Below are positions 35,201 through 44,053 of a stretch of 64,000 nucleotides of DNA, piece after piece. This stretch comes from Pontibacter sp. FD36. GTDB lineage: Bacteria > Bacteroidota > Bacteroidia > Cytophagales > Hymenobacteraceae. Position 1 is the first letter of the stretch; every line of letters begins with the position of its first letter. The stretch spans positions 124,001 through 188,000 of the forward strand of contig NZ_JADPMP010000009.1 in assembly GCF_015686655.1 (NCBI RefSeq), in the 5' to 3' direction. The notes under the pieces are model-generated. The model saw only the letters and a program-made list of their open reading frames with translations. It had not been told where the DNA came from and searched no databases. Both the position numbers and the translations under genes were made by a program.

Positions 35201-36045
35201 ACAGCAACGGCTCCCCTGTTTCGAGCCGTACAATTACTGTGGAAGCCACCCGCTCCACCCCTGCCCCGGGCGTGCAGGAGGACGACCCAAATGACCAAGG
35301 CGAAGTATACTACCTGGGACTGGAATTACCTGAGGCTGGCACTTACAACATCGCAATCACCTATGACCATGCGAATGGGGCCACCATCTACAGGAACAAC
35401 GCCGGCGTAACGGGTTATCCATTTGGCGTAAGCAATGTGTTCACGATTACTGGCACCACGGCCAACCCGGGCGCGCTAAGCTATTATTACTACTTTTATG
35501 ACCTGAAGGTGCGTGCTTTAGGCTGTATCAGCCCAAGGGTAGCTGTACCGGTTGAGAATGGCTCTCCACTTCCAACGCCGGTAATTTCGCGCCAGGGCCT
35601 GAGCCTGCAGTCAAGTGCCGCAGACGGCAACCAGTGGTACCTGAACAGCCTGCCTATACCTGGTGCCACTGAGCAGACCTATACCCCAACAGAAAGCGGG
35701 GACTATAGCGTGCAGGCACAGTGGAAGGGCTGCGTTTCTACCCGATCGCAAATCTATACCTTCGCCTATCAGGCTAATGGCCGTGAACTGAAGAAAGAGC
35801 TGGTAGCCTCGCCTAATCCAAGTACTGGCGTATTTAAGGTGCAGTTCGAGACGGCGCAGCAAGAGGATTTATACCTGAACGTGACTGACATGCTGGGCAA
35901 CCTGATCTATACCCGCAAAGTGACCGGCTTCAATGGTTTCTATGAAGCGGACATCGACCTCTCGGCAAGAGCTTCTGGCATTTACCTGCTCCGCGTGAAG
36001 TTCGGCGATCAGGCCTTCACTCAAAAACTGGTCTTACAGCGCTAA
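32284..36045 (+). CDS. Secreted subtilisin-like serine protease with T9SS C-terminal domain
   Basis: A 1253-residue S8 peptidase. Signal peptide at 1-21 (GLSLWLMAAALATTSVSFAQ). The catalytic triad is D130 (VWDGG), H160 (HATHVAGT) and S390 (SGTSMAAPN). After the protease domain come a beta-sandwich like that in large subtilases (about 470-600), a GEVED domain (VYVDWNGNGSFEDQGEE, about 660-740), CARDB- or Ig-like modules (about 755-1150) and the type IX secretion C-terminal domain (about 1165-1253, starting near VASPNPSTGVFKV). It is therefore exported through the outer membrane and probably surface-bound. It is a likely extracellular protein degrader. The long multi-domain C-terminus is unusual for a simple protease but common in this phylum. 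Confidence 0.95.
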   Translation: MRGLSLWLMAAALATTSVSFAQQSGSVPVRANVQELGRIAAAEDKNYRTKRAEAIALAKRNGWEIEKTYKDGTHISLQSLDELGMPVYYITYNNNAAITTRTNQLWTGGKLGLNLSGASNSVTDKMGVWDGGLVRESHVELRGRVEQKDKPSKLNDHATHVAGTLIASGQSLMAKGMAHGVKKLYAYDFNNSPSEMAEAAQANMLVSNHSYGTIAGWRYNSERKGTDEDPYWEWWGTPQVSETEDYKFGYYDETSVSWDRIAYNAPYFLIVKSGGNNRQEPGPAVGKPYMQRNSNGNFTLVAQRPANISSNEGYDGIATYGTAKNILTVGAVNSLPNGYNQSSDVKITSFSSFGPTDDGRIKPDLVGGGERILSTTSASDNSYKALSGTSMAAPNISGSLLLLQEHYSNLNNGKFMRAATLKGLAIHTADEAGDAPGPDYMHGWGLLNASRAATMISNTQNTHLIQERSLEQGKTYTLEVVASGAGPLVATISWTDPEGAAHSMYSALNNRSPRLINDLDIRVTNRGNTIMPWVLNPNAPELPATQGDNVVDNVEQVLIPNAIPGETYTITVSHKRTLQKGPQEYSLLVSGMGGTAYCASAPTSEAGSRISKIVFDGITTSFEGCATYRLQEEMLLSFEPGQTKTVSFELGTCGANVSKAAKVYVDWNGNGSFEDQGEEAAASGVTNGVGMFNASISAPSFLQPGYMTRLRVVLVETSNPAGISSCGTYTRGETQDYIIQVTKPSSDVALEQVKPVGSSLCAGTNQQFLVTIRNNGLRDQKNIPMTLEVYRSSTKVATMTTVYTKTLKSFTSDEILLTADFQTEAGATYELIASAGTTSDAVPENNTLSKIYGVGGNTTVAQAVATRCGDQPSYTLTGTGDGTIFWYNTASGGTPIAAGNSTSIATSSANGSLYASLNDFSATVGPATKKFATGGGYNQFTPDVIVDTKAPMLLESARLYIGNPGKITFTAYNSNGSPVSSRTITVEATRSTPAPGVQEDDPNDQGEVYYLGLELPEAGTYNIAITYDHANGATIYRNNAGVTGYPFGVSNVFTITGTTANPGALSYYYYFYDLKVRALGCISPRVAVPVENGSPLPTPVISRQGLSLQSSAADGNQWYLNSLPIPGATEQTYTPTESGDYSVQAQWKGCVSTRSQIYTFAYQANGRELKKELVASPNPSTGVFKVQFETAQQEDLYLNVTDMLGNLIYTRKVTGFNGFYEADIDLSARASGIYLLRVKFGDQAFTQKLVLQR

Positions 36046-36064
36046 TAAGCACAGTAATCAGAAG

Positions 36065-36093
36065 AGCCCTGGCTTTTGAGCCGGGGCTTTTTT
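36065..36093 (+). terminator. Rho-independent terminator of the subtilase gene
   Basis: A 9-bp stem AGCCCTGGC / GCCGGGGCT with one GU pair, followed by TTTTTT. Confidence 0.85.
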
Positions 36094-36210
36094 GTGCTAC
36101 TGTGCATTTCTGTTTGGTTCAGATGCAGTCAAAGTAGTGTCTTTACCTATACCTACCTGTTTTGCTAATCCGAGCGCATTCCCTATCTTCAGCCAAACAA
36201 AACAGAAACT

Positions 36211-36834
36211 ATGAAGAGATTACTACTCGCTATAGGTGTGGCATTCATGTTCGGCTCCTGCGCCCAGCAACCACAGGCCAGCAGCACAACGACCACTACT
36301 ACCGAGACTACCACTCCGCAACAGGAAACTGCCGCGGCCCCGCAGTCACCTGTAACAGCTACGCAGCAGGCTTTCTTTTCTCAGTTAAGCAAGCTGTGCG
36401 GCAAAAGCTTCAGAGGCAAGGCTGTGTTCCCGGCCGATGGCAAAGACCCGTTTGCAGGCAAAGAACTAACCATGCACGTGCGTGAGTGCTCCGACCAGGT
36501 TATCCGTATCCCGTTCCATGTGGGTGAAGACAAATCCAGAACGTGGGTGTTCACTAAAATGGAGGAAGGCTTACAACTAAAGCATGACCACCGCCACGAA
36601 GATGGCACCTCAGACGAAGTCACCATGTACGGCGGCATTGCCCTGGATACTGACGACGCAACCACCATGCGTTTCCCGGCTGACGCTTTCACCGCCCAGC
36701 TTATACCTGCGGCCTCTACCAATGAGTGGAATGTAGTCCTGAGTCCCGACGGCCGCACGTTCAGCTATATCCTCAAGCGCGATAACCAGCTCCGTTTTCA
36801 GGCTGACTTCGACCTGACCCAACCGATCAACTAA
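36211..36834 (+). CDS. Lipoprotein of unknown function
   Basis: A 207-residue protein with a lipoprotein signal (LLLAIGVAFMFGSC, Cys at residue 17), then a Thr/Gln/Ala-rich linker (about 20-50). The mature domain has FFSQLSKLCGKSFRGKAVF, VRECSDQVIRIPFHVGEDKS and a His-rich segment LKHDHRHEDGTSDEV. Two cysteines (C62 and C93 region) could pair. It resembles a family of secreted hypothetical proteins in Bacteroidota with no known role. A strong convergent terminator follows. Confidence 0.75.
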   Translation: MKRLLLAIGVAFMFGSCAQQPQASSTTTTTTETTTPQQETAAAPQSPVTATQQAFFSQLSKLCGKSFRGKAVFPADGKDPFAGKELTMHVRECSDQVIRIPFHVGEDKSRTWVFTKMEEGLQLKHDHRHEDGTSDEVTMYGGIALDTDDATTMRFPADAFTAQLIPAASTNEWNVVLSPDGRTFSYILKRDNQLRFQADFDLTQPIN

Positions 36835-36862
36835 TCTATACCTTCTATACCTTAAAACGGCA

Positions 36863-36895
36863 AAGCCCGGAGCTGCTACAGTTCCGGGCTTTTGC
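36863..36895. terminator. Bidirectional terminator
   Basis: AAGCCCGGAGCTG / CAGTTCCGGGCTT stem with one GU pair and a 3-base loop, T-run on the plus strand and TTTG on the minus. It lies between convergent genes. Confidence 0.85.
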
Positions 36896-36912
36896 TTTGC
36901 TGGTATTTGGTT

Positions 36913-39459
36913 CTAAGACTTGCTGAACTGCTTCTTCAGCACCTGGTAGTCGATAAAGTACAGCAACCTTACCGAAAGACTATTGGTCTGGGGCCCGGTG
37001 ATGGTGCGGGTAAAGTTCTCATGATAACGCGGTACAATGTCGCCCTGGCTTTCTAAAATGGCGTTCTTCCACATCACACTGATCTCACTGCCCGGCGCAA
37101 ACCACCACGAGTAGATCATGTCGATGTTAAAGGCATTGTAATTGATGTTGTGGTTTGGCAGCTCGTTCTCAGGGAAGTAGCCAAGCGGGTAGCTGCTGGT
37201 GAGCAACTCGCCTTTATCGCTGAGCTCGAAGAAACGGTTAGACTCGGCCTTCGACCAATAGTGCCTCGCCCGCAGCGACAGCGACATCCGATTGTTGAAA
37301 ATATAAGAGCTCGTCAGCGTGTTGTCTACCGTATTCACATCGCGAAGCACGAAAATGATGTCACGCGGTGCGCTGATTTCTGAGCTTCGGCTACGATAGT
37401 TAGCATAGCCCATGTCGTCGCGGTTGCTGTTGCGGCTATACCTGTAGATGAACATCAGCTTATCGTTCACCCGGAAGCGCGGCGAAATGGAATAGCCTAA
37501 ATTCTGGCGCTCGTGCTCGTCAAACGTGCGGTAGTTGAAGTCCACATCCAGGGCCAGGCGCTTGCGGTAGTCCGACGAGATCCAGCCGCCAATACTGCGG
37601 TTCACCGGAAAGGTATAGTAGCGACCTGCTACCCGTGGCTCGAAGAAGTCATAGGTCCTCACTGGCTCCAAATTAAAGTTGGTGCCCACACTCAGGAAAT
37701 TTCGGAATGTGCCACTCGCCCTGCCATAGATCACGAAGTTTTGGAAATCGTCGGGCTTATACCGGCGGCTGTAGGTAGCGCCCAATTGGGTATTCATATT
37801 CAGCAGCTTCCAGAATGGCTGGTAGATGTTGTAGCGCAGGTTCAGGTCCTCGTCCACAGTATTGCGGATGAAGTTGATACCCATGTCGTTCGGGTCGTAG
37901 GTGTCGGACTTCATGGAATGGGTGAACCTGTACTGAAAATTGCCGCTCACTTTGCCCCCGCCGATGCTGTACATATGCCCCAGCTGCGCGTCGCCGGGGT
38001 AGTATTTTTGGCTCAGGGCGGCACTGCCTTCCACGGCATACCGGTTACCTTTGTTGGCCACCCGGAAGAGCATACCGGTCAGGTTGGCGTCGTAAGTGCT
38101 GCCTGCACGCAGCACGTTGGTATTCACGAGCGTCACATAGGAGTTGTTCTTGAGCGACTGGTCCAGTACCAGAATGTTATAGTTAGTGAGCGGCTGCGTC
38201 TCTTTCTGGAAGCGGTTGCCCTCGCTGTCTTCTAGTGTAGCGAATTGCCGCCCTACTACCGCGTTGAACAAGCCTATACCCAAACCCGACTGCGTGCGGC
38301 CCGATATCTTGGTACCGTTCAGCATCTTGGTTTCGCGCGGGTTTTCGATGATAGTGTTGCCCTGTTCGCGCTCGGCACTTGCGTCCAGGAAGTTGATGGG
38401 TGTGCCGCCAATGCGTCGGGAATAAAGGAAGCCGCCTTTGTTGAACAGCTCCGTGCCCTCCATAAAGAAAGGCCGGTACTCGTTGAACTGCACCTCGAAA
38501 GGCGACAGGTTGAGCACCTGGTTATCGGACTGCACCTGGCTGAAGTCAGGTATCAGCGTCATATCGAGTGTGAAGGCGTCGTTGATGCCGTACTTCACGT
38601 CCATACCTCCACTAAAGTTCACATTGTCTTCGTATCGCACGCTGCCGTCGCCGTTGCGCACCGGGTACTTTTCGGCATAGGCCGATACGTAGGGCGTGAG
38701 CGAAAGCCGCAGCGGTGCTTCCACATTTTTGATGCCCCTAAGCTTGCCAAACTGGTTCATGAAACCGTTAATGGCTGGGTCCACGTGATTCCAGAAAAAC
38801 TCCTGCCGCGTGGATCGTCGGTTGCGCATGAAGTTAAGTCCCCATAACTGCTCCGGCTTGCTGCTGAATCGGAGGGCCGAGTAAGGTATGCGCATCTCTG
38901 CTATCCAAGAATTGCCATCAAGTTTAGTATTGCTCTCCCACACAGCATTCCAGGTAAAGTCTTCACCGTCGGACGAATAGCGTGCGTCGAGTTGCACACC
39001 TGCGGGTGTCAAATAAAAGCCGAAACCGTTGATCTGGTCATTGTAGGTGTCGAAAAACACTGCAAAAAAATCGGTATTGCCCAGATCATCCCGCTTGCCC
39101 AGTTGCTTAAATATACTGTCCTGGGACACGTCGTGCATAATGGCGCCCACGTAGATAGACTCATCGTCGTAGAGAATGCGCACCTTCGTGGGGTGCACCT
39201 CTTTCGCGCCGGGGTTGGGACTGCTCTGTATAAAGTTTGTGGCGGTCTCGGCCTGTTGCCAGACTTCCTCGTCCAGCGAACCGTCAATTTTGATGGATTC
39301 GGTTATGCGAAGCGCCTGCAACTGTTTCACATTGGCAAAGACAGGAGCTTTTTTCTCCTGCGCTCCTACCTGTTGCCATGCCAGCACAGTTAATACAAGC
39401 ACAACCATCCGCACAAAACCAAGTGTAGGTATACAGCCAACCATAAAGTAAAAGGGCAA
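36913..39459 (-). CDS. DUF5916 protein: CBM9-like domain plus outer membrane barrel
   Basis: An 848-residue secreted protein. The signal segment is VVLVLTVLAWQQVGAQ; the ATG may be at 39459, 39444 or 39411, as three in-frame ATGs precede it. Residues about 45-240 form a family-9 carbohydrate-binding-like domain (IKIDGSLDEEVWQQAE, VRILYDDESIYVGAIMHD, WIAEMRIPYSALRF). The rest is DUF5916, beta-rich with barrel-like strands, ending VRLLYFIDYQVLKKQFSK. It is probably an outer membrane protein. The ligand is unknown. Confidence 0.9.
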   Translation of the reverse strand: MPFYFMVGCIPTLGFVRMVVLVLTVLAWQQVGAQEKKAPVFANVKQLQALRITESIKIDGSLDEEVWQQAETATNFIQSSPNPGAKEVHPTKVRILYDDESIYVGAIMHDVSQDSIFKQLGKRDDLGNTDFFAVFFDTYNDQINGFGFYLTPAGVQLDARYSSDGEDFTWNAVWESNTKLDGNSWIAEMRIPYSALRFSSKPEQLWGLNFMRNRRSTRQEFFWNHVDPAINGFMNQFGKLRGIKNVEAPLRLSLTPYVSAYAEKYPVRNGDGSVRYEDNVNFSGGMDVKYGINDAFTLDMTLIPDFSQVQSDNQVLNLSPFEVQFNEYRPFFMEGTELFNKGGFLYSRRIGGTPINFLDASAEREQGNTIIENPRETKMLNGTKISGRTQSGLGIGLFNAVVGRQFATLEDSEGNRFQKETQPLTNYNILVLDQSLKNNSYVTLVNTNVLRAGSTYDANLTGMLFRVANKGNRYAVEGSAALSQKYYPGDAQLGHMYSIGGGKVSGNFQYRFTHSMKSDTYDPNDMGINFIRNTVDEDLNLRYNIYQPFWKLLNMNTQLGATYSRRYKPDDFQNFVIYGRASGTFRNFLSVGTNFNLEPVRTYDFFEPRVAGRYYTFPVNRSIGGWISSDYRKRLALDVDFNYRTFDEHERQNLGYSISPRFRVNDKLMFIYRYSRNSNRDDMGYANYRSRSSEISAPRDIIFVLRDVNTVDNTLTSSYIFNNRMSLSLRARHYWSKAESNRFFELSDKGELLTSSYPLGYFPENELPNHNINYNAFNIDMIYSWWFAPGSEISVMWKNAILESQGDIVPRYHENFTRTITGPQTNSLSVRLLYFIDYQVLKKQFSKS

Positions 39460-39599
39460 TCAAAGTGAGTGTTTATACAAAGGTATAGAATAGATGCCCC
39501 CGAGGCCACAATACTTGCATTTTCCTGACAACAAAACGCTTAACCATATACATAACTGGTAAACGTGCCTATTTAAACGACGAGAGATGGAAATACAAA

Positions 39600-39628
39600 G
39601 CGCCATACCCGTTTGACAGGTATGGCGC
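39600..39628 (-). terminator. Hairpin after the GroES-like gene
   Basis: A 10-bp perfect stem GCGCCATACC / GGTATGGCGC whose arms carry a GGTATGG variant of the window-wide word. On the minus strand it is followed by TTTGTATTT, a weak T-run, 24 bases past the GroES-like stop. Confidence 0.65.
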
Positions 39629-39651
39629 CTTTACATAAGCTCCAGTTAGGC

Positions 39652-40032
39652 TTACAAATCTTCTTCGCGTACCAGCATCAGCACTGCAGACTGCGGCACG
39701 ATAAAGTACTTCTCGCTGAGGTAGTTGATTTCGATGGCGTCGCGCTGCAGGTAGATGGCCAGGTCCCCTTCTTTTATCTGGAGCGGCAGGTAGCGCACTT
39801 GCTCCTGTTCCTCGTCGCCAAACACCTCTTCATCGAAGCCATAGTCAGCAGGCATTGGGTAGCCGGGGCCTACCTTCATTACATAGCCTTCCTGTACCTT
39901 CTCTTTTTCCTGTACTCCAGGCGGCAGGTATAACCCGCTCTTGGTCTGCTCCCGGGAGGTCTTCGGTTTGATCAGCACCCGGTCGCCTACAATGATGATC
40001 TTCTCCAGTTTGTTGCTTTCTGAAATTCTCAT
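39652..40032 (-). CDS. GroES-family co-chaperone-like protein
   Basis: A 126-residue protein from the ATG at 40032 (MRISESNKLEKIIIVGDRVL); an ATG at 40047 would add five residues. IIIVGDRVLIKPKTSREQTK and GLYLPPGVQEKEKVQEGYVM match the Cpn10 beta-barrel and mobile loop. It has an insertion (PMPADYGFDEEVFGDEEQEQ) and a long C-terminus, so it is a divergent GroES paralogue, not the groES next to groEL. No groEL is near. It may serve an adapted chaperonin role. Confidence 0.8.
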   Translation of the reverse strand: MRISESNKLEKIIIVGDRVLIKPKTSREQTKSGLYLPPGVQEKEKVQEGYVMKVGPGYPMPADYGFDEEVFGDEEQEQVRYLPLQIKEGDLAIYLQRDAIEINYLSEKYFIVPQSAVLMLVREEDL

Positions 40033-40049
40033 GGATATGGTATGCATGA

Positions 40050-40577
40050 TTAAATTGGGTCTGCAGTCACTTTAAAGCGCATGGCAGCCTTAATGGCTAC
40101 ATCGCGTGTAATTGGCTTGGCTATGGCAGCTCTCGTTCTAACTGTATACGTTTCTCCTTTGATGTACTCATCTAGCTTAGCATTGGTCGATTTCAACTCA
40201 ATGGCCTTGACGCCCTTCGGCACTTCATCTAGATAGGCGATCTTCGTTTCGTCTCCTTCGCCGTTGCTCAGGTATATCTCAATGCTGCGCAAAAAGTCAA
40301 AGTTCTCATCAGCGGGATCAGCTATGGTAAGCGTCAGTTTGTTCAGGCTCACGTCTTTTACCAGCTCGGCGCGTGTCTTGTTGTTCTTGAAAGTCTCCGA
40401 CGAGTTTGTCTTCACAGGTATAGGTGACAGCGGCATTACGACACCAATCGGGAAAGTAGACTCGATGCGAATAGTTTCTTCCTGATTAATGTAGAAGGTA
40501 AGCAGATCGTCTACCTTGTCGCAGGAAGTTGCTATAATGGTGAGCAGCGCAAACACTGCCAACAGCATTTTTTTCAT
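40050..40577 (-). CDS. Putative lipoprotein, unknown function
   Basis: A 175-residue protein with a signal sequence KKMLLAVFALLTIIATSC and a cysteine at residue 19 followed by Asp (CDKVDD), suggesting lipidation. The body is beta-rich (LNKLTLTIADPADENFDF, GETYTVRTRAAI). No named domain is seen. It lies 17 bases before the GroES-like gene start on the same strand, so the two are probably co-transcribed. Confidence 0.65.
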   Translation of the reverse strand: MKKMLLAVFALLTIIATSCDKVDDLLTFYINQEETIRIESTFPIGVVMPLSPIPVKTNSSETFKNNKTRAELVKDVSLNKLTLTIADPADENFDFLRSIEIYLSNGEGDETKIAYLDEVPKGVKAIELKSTNAKLDEYIKGETYTVRTRAAIAKPITRDVAIKAAMRFKVTADPI

Positions 40578-40631
40578 AAAAGGGTGAAATTTAAAGTACT
40601 CTATTTTACTAATTTATAGGTGTGAAGGGCC

Positions 40632-40664
40632 AAAAAAGAAAGACAACCTTGCGGGCTGTCTTTC
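40632..40664 (-). terminator. Rho-independent terminator of hmgA
   Basis: GAAAGACAACC / GGCTGTCTTTC stem with one GU pair; the minus strand continues TTTTTTGG. It is about 55 bases past the hmgA stop. Confidence 0.85.
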
Positions 40665-40718
40665 CTGTAATGCCTGCACAGAGTGCAAATTTAGTAAAAA
40701 CGAGTTAGAGTAGCGCAA

Positions 40719-41918
40719 TTAGTCGAACATGTCGGCTGCGCGCGAACCACCCGGGCCATTTTCGAGCCAGCTCATCGGGTAATTCTTGTCCATCAGCCCT
40801 ACGGCCTCTTCGGTCAGGTATAGCGGCTTGAAAGTGTCGATCATCACAGCGTACTCGTGGGTTTCTTTCTTGCCGATACTCGCCTCCACCGTGCCCGGGT
40901 GCGGGCCATGCGGTATGCCGCCTGGATGCACTGTAAACGAAGCTCGGTCCACGCCCTTGCGTGACATGAAGTCTCCTGCCACGTAGTAGAGCACCTCGTC
41001 GGAGTCTACATTGGAGTGGTTGTAAGGCGCAGGTATAGCCAGTGGGTGGTAGTCGAACAAGCGTGGCACAAAGGAGCAGATTACGAAGTTGTGCGCCTCA
41101 AAGGTCTGGTGCACGGGAGGTGGCTGGTGAATGCGACCGGTTATGGGCTCAAAGTCGTAGATGGACAGCGCATACGGATAGAAGTAGCCATCCCAGCCCA
41201 CCACATCAAACGGGCTGAAGTCGTAGTAGTACTGGTGCAGCATGCCGTCTTTCTTGATCTGCACCAAGTGCTCACCGCCCTCGGTGTACTCGATCAGCTC
41301 ATGCGGAGCACGGATGTCACGCTCACAAAACGGCGAGTGCTCCAGCAGCTGCCCAAAGTGGTTGCGGTAGCGGCGTGGTGTCTCAATCGGGCTAAATGAC
41401 TCAGTGATCAGCAAGCGCACCGGGCCGTCGTTGAAATGGAACTGGTGAATGATGGTGCGCGGAATCACAATATAATCGCCTTCTCGGAACTCCAGCTTGC
41501 CCATCTGCGACAACAGCACCCCGCTCCCTTCGTGCACAAATACCACCTCATCGGCCTGGCCGTTTTTGTAGTAGTAGTCCATTTTCAGCTCCGACGGATT
41601 GCAGATGCTGATGGCCACATCGCTGTTGAGCATCATGGTTTTACGGGCACTTAAGTAGTCAGAACCCGTAACGGTCTGATCGAGCGTCTTCAGGTGATGC
41701 GGTGCCAGCTTTACACCTTCGGCCTTTTTGGGTGCGTAAGGTATAGGATCTTCGATGCGGGTGATGCGTGTCGGCGGATTCTTGTGGTACAGCAACGACG
41801 ACAGGCCGCTAAAGCCCAGCGTACCCACCAGCTGCTCGGCGTACAGACTTCCGTCCTCCTGCCTGAACTGCACATGGCGCTTCTGCGGGATGGTGCCTAA
41901 TTTGTGATAATAAGCCAT
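40719..41918 (-). CDS. hmgA: Homogentisate 1,2-dioxygenase
   Basis: A 399-residue iron enzyme that opens the ring of homogentisate in tyrosine/phenylalanine breakdown. The iron-ligand region is visible in FTVHPGGIPHGPHPGTVEAS, plus the Glu/His in VVFVHEGSGVLL and HHQFHF-like segments. Length is slightly shorter than animal enzymes, as in bacteria. No HPPD, FahA or transporter gene is adjacent, so it is isolated from the rest of its pathway here. Downstream a terminator ends the gene. Confidence 0.93.
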   Translation of the reverse strand: MAYYHKLGTIPQKRHVQFRQEDGSLYAEQLVGTLGFSGLSSLLYHKNPPTRITRIEDPIPYAPKKAEGVKLAPHHLKTLDQTVTGSDYLSARKTMMLNSDVAISICNPSELKMDYYYKNGQADEVVFVHEGSGVLLSQMGKLEFREGDYIVIPRTIIHQFHFNDGPVRLLITESFSPIETPRRYRNHFGQLLEHSPFCERDIRAPHELIEYTEGGEHLVQIKKDGMLHQYYYDFSPFDVVGWDGYFYPYALSIYDFEPITGRIHQPPPVHQTFEAHNFVICSFVPRLFDYHPLAIPAPYNHSNVDSDEVLYYVAGDFMSRKGVDRASFTVHPGGIPHGPHPGTVEASIGKKETHEYAVMIDTFKPLYLTEEAVGLMDKNYPMSWLENGPGGSRAADMFD

Positions 41919-41994
41919 TCCTCTCTGTTTGGTTATGGTTTATAAAAGCAGCCCTACCGGGTGCCTTTCTGATACAGGTATAAATTCTGGTTTG

Positions 41995-43680
41995 TTATAC
42001 GCCTCCTTTGGCCAATCGCTGGGCCTTGCCAAACTGGCGAAGGGCTTCCTGAAACTCCTCGTCCTTCTCGTGCAGGATCGGGAAGAAACCCGGGTTACCG
42101 TATACGCTGCGGCCAATAAATGCCTTCACGTTATTACGGAGCAGCGCCTGTGAGCGCTTGTACTGGGCCTCGTCGTACTTCACTTCCGATTGTGCCGCCA
42201 TACGCATCAGCTCCTGCAGCATTTTATCAGAAACGTTAAAGGACTTCGCAAACTTGTCCATTGGCATCTTTTCAAGGTCCTTGCGGTTGTCGTTGTAGTA
42301 GGCCAATGCATACTCCCGGATCACATTTTTGCTATAAAGCTGGCTCAACAGCTCCGACAACTCCGTAGTATCGCGGGCTACAAACACGTCGGGCATAATA
42401 CCCCCGCCACCATACACCACGCGTCCTTTGCCTGTTTTATACTTAAGCGAGTCTACAAACAGGCTGCTGTCCGGATGGAAGTACTCCCCATTCTCGAAGC
42501 GGTTCAGCATGTCTTTCTGATAATCCTCGGTGCCCGCCACATAAGGTTTCTGGATAGAGCGCCCACTCGGCGTGTAGTAGCGCGAAATGGTCAGGCGCAG
42601 CTCCGACCCGTCGTTTAGCGGAATTGGCATCTGCACCAGTCCTTTGCCAAATGAGCGTCGCCCCACAATCAGGGCGCGATCGTTATCCTGTAGGGCACCA
42701 GCCACAATCTCGGAGGCCGAAGCACTGCCCTCGTCCAACAGCACGATCACAGGACCGTTTTCGAAGTCACCCTTGGTTCGAGCAAAAGACTTGGAGTCGT
42801 AGCGGGAGTCTTTTCCATCGGTATACACGATCATCCTGTCACCTGCTATAAACTCGTCGGCCATGCGGGTTGCGTGGTCCATGTAGCCGCCCGGGTTGCC
42901 GCGCAGGTCGAGTATTAGCTGCTGCATCCCTTTCTTTTTGAGGCCGGTCAAGGCCGTTTTAAACTCGTCAAAGGTATTGTTGGCGAAGCGGCTCACTTTG
43001 ATGTAGCCCGTGTTGCTGTTCACCATATAGTTCACATCCACTGACACGGTTGGAATCTTGTTGCGGGTGATCGTAAAGTCGAATGGCTTCCTGTTGCCTT
43101 TGCGCAGCACCTGTATCTTCACGTCTGTACCCTTCGGACCTCGCAATCGTTTAAACACGCCCTCGTTCGTTATACCTGTACCCGCCACGTTCTCGCCATT
43201 TACACTCACAATCTTGTCGCCGGCCTGTATACCTGCCGCCTCAGACGGTCCGCCGCTCAGGGGGGTAATCACATAAATCGTGTCTTTAAAAATATTGAAC
43301 TCCACGCCGATGCCTTCAAAATCGCCTTCCAGGTAAGAGCGGGCCATGGCCAGATCAGCGGCGGGGATGTATGAGGTATGCGGGTCGAGCTTCTCGAGCA
43401 TCTTGGTGATGGCGTGATCGGTTAGCTTCTCAGTGTCCACGGTGTCCACGTAGTCACGATCGATATAGCTCAGTATGTCGCGGAATTTCAAGTAGGCCTT
43501 AGCTGTACTCTGTGGATTGTTATCAGAAGGGGAAAAGGTATTTGCACCGATCAGCACCCCCACAATCAGGGCCAAGGCAATGTACAGGGGTAAGCGTACC
43601 TGAAAGGGCGTGTTGCGGGCTTTGCCCTGCCCGGTTGTTTCAGGCTCCTCCTGTGAGTTGTATTTGGTTTCTTCGCTCAT
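41995..43680 (-). CDS. S41 C-terminal processing peptidase (CtpA-like)
   Basis: A 561-residue periplasmic protease. One membrane anchor lies at about 28-48 (VRLPLYIALALIVGVLIGAN). The PDZ domain is at about 120-200 (VEFNIFKDTIYVITPLSGGP, AGIQAGDKIVSVNGENV). The Ser-Lys dyad is in EGSASASEIVAGAL and RRSFGKGLVQ. The tail after about residue 400 is helical. It cleaves proteins near their C-termini, possibly envelope or regulated proteins; the substrates are unknown. It has a small spacer from hmgA and is likely its own transcript. Confidence 0.93.
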   Translation of the reverse strand: MSEETKYNSQEEPETTGQGKARNTPFQVRLPLYIALALIVGVLIGANTFSPSDNNPQSTAKAYLKFRDILSYIDRDYVDTVDTEKLTDHAITKMLEKLDPHTSYIPAADLAMARSYLEGDFEGIGVEFNIFKDTIYVITPLSGGPSEAAGIQAGDKIVSVNGENVAGTGITNEGVFKRLRGPKGTDVKIQVLRKGNRKPFDFTITRNKIPTVSVDVNYMVNSNTGYIKVSRFANNTFDEFKTALTGLKKKGMQQLILDLRGNPGGYMDHATRMADEFIAGDRMIVYTDGKDSRYDSKSFARTKGDFENGPVIVLLDEGSASASEIVAGALQDNDRALIVGRRSFGKGLVQMPIPLNDGSELRLTISRYYTPSGRSIQKPYVAGTEDYQKDMLNRFENGEYFHPDSSLFVDSLKYKTGKGRVVYGGGGIMPDVFVARDTTELSELLSQLYSKNVIREYALAYYNDNRKDLEKMPMDKFAKSFNVSDKMLQELMRMAAQSEVKYDEAQYKRSQALLRNNVKAFIGRSVYGNPGFFPILHEKDEEFQEALRQFGKAQRLAKGGV

Positions 43681-44053
43681 CTCGATCTCTAAAAACGGTT
43701 AAATATAAAGCTAAGCGGGCGCTTTTTTGCAGCTTTACAGAGATAAATATTCAGGCTCTGCTATACAAGGCTTCTTTTTAAGTATACCTGCATACAGTAT
43801 AGCTTGTTATTCTTTTAACAAAGCTTTGGTCGGGTTTTATTCCATTTTAGTATAAAAAGATCCGGACAGGCTACCTTTTTCTGCTCACATACCGCGCACA
43901 GGGCCGCAAGACGTGGTGGAGCCCAGCCCCTCCAACCTGATCAACTCCGCCAATCCTTTTTAATCCTGTAAATCCTGATTAAATCCCTTAACTTTGTATT
44001 TTTAAAGCGCAAATGCTCGCTTAAGGCAGGCAAAAGAAGTTACACAGGGCACT
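43681..44053. other. Divergent intergenic region before ruvX
   Basis: 373 bases between the S41 protease gene and ruvX. It holds the tandem-like string AATCCTTTTTAATCCTGTAAATCCTGATTAA at about 43952-43980 broken into AATCCT units, and an exact TAnnTTTG -7 element at 43989. Nothing else is recognised. Confidence 0.4.
43989..43996 (+). promoter_or_regulatory. Probable -7 promoter element of ruvX-def
   Basis: TAACTTTG matches TAnnTTTG exactly, 57 bases before the ruvX ATG. No clear -33 TTG is present. Confidence 0.45.

Noticed and set aside
38245-38847. 200-residue plus-strand frame opposite the DUF5916 protein
   Set aside because: No motif; it lies wholly within a well-supported long gene.
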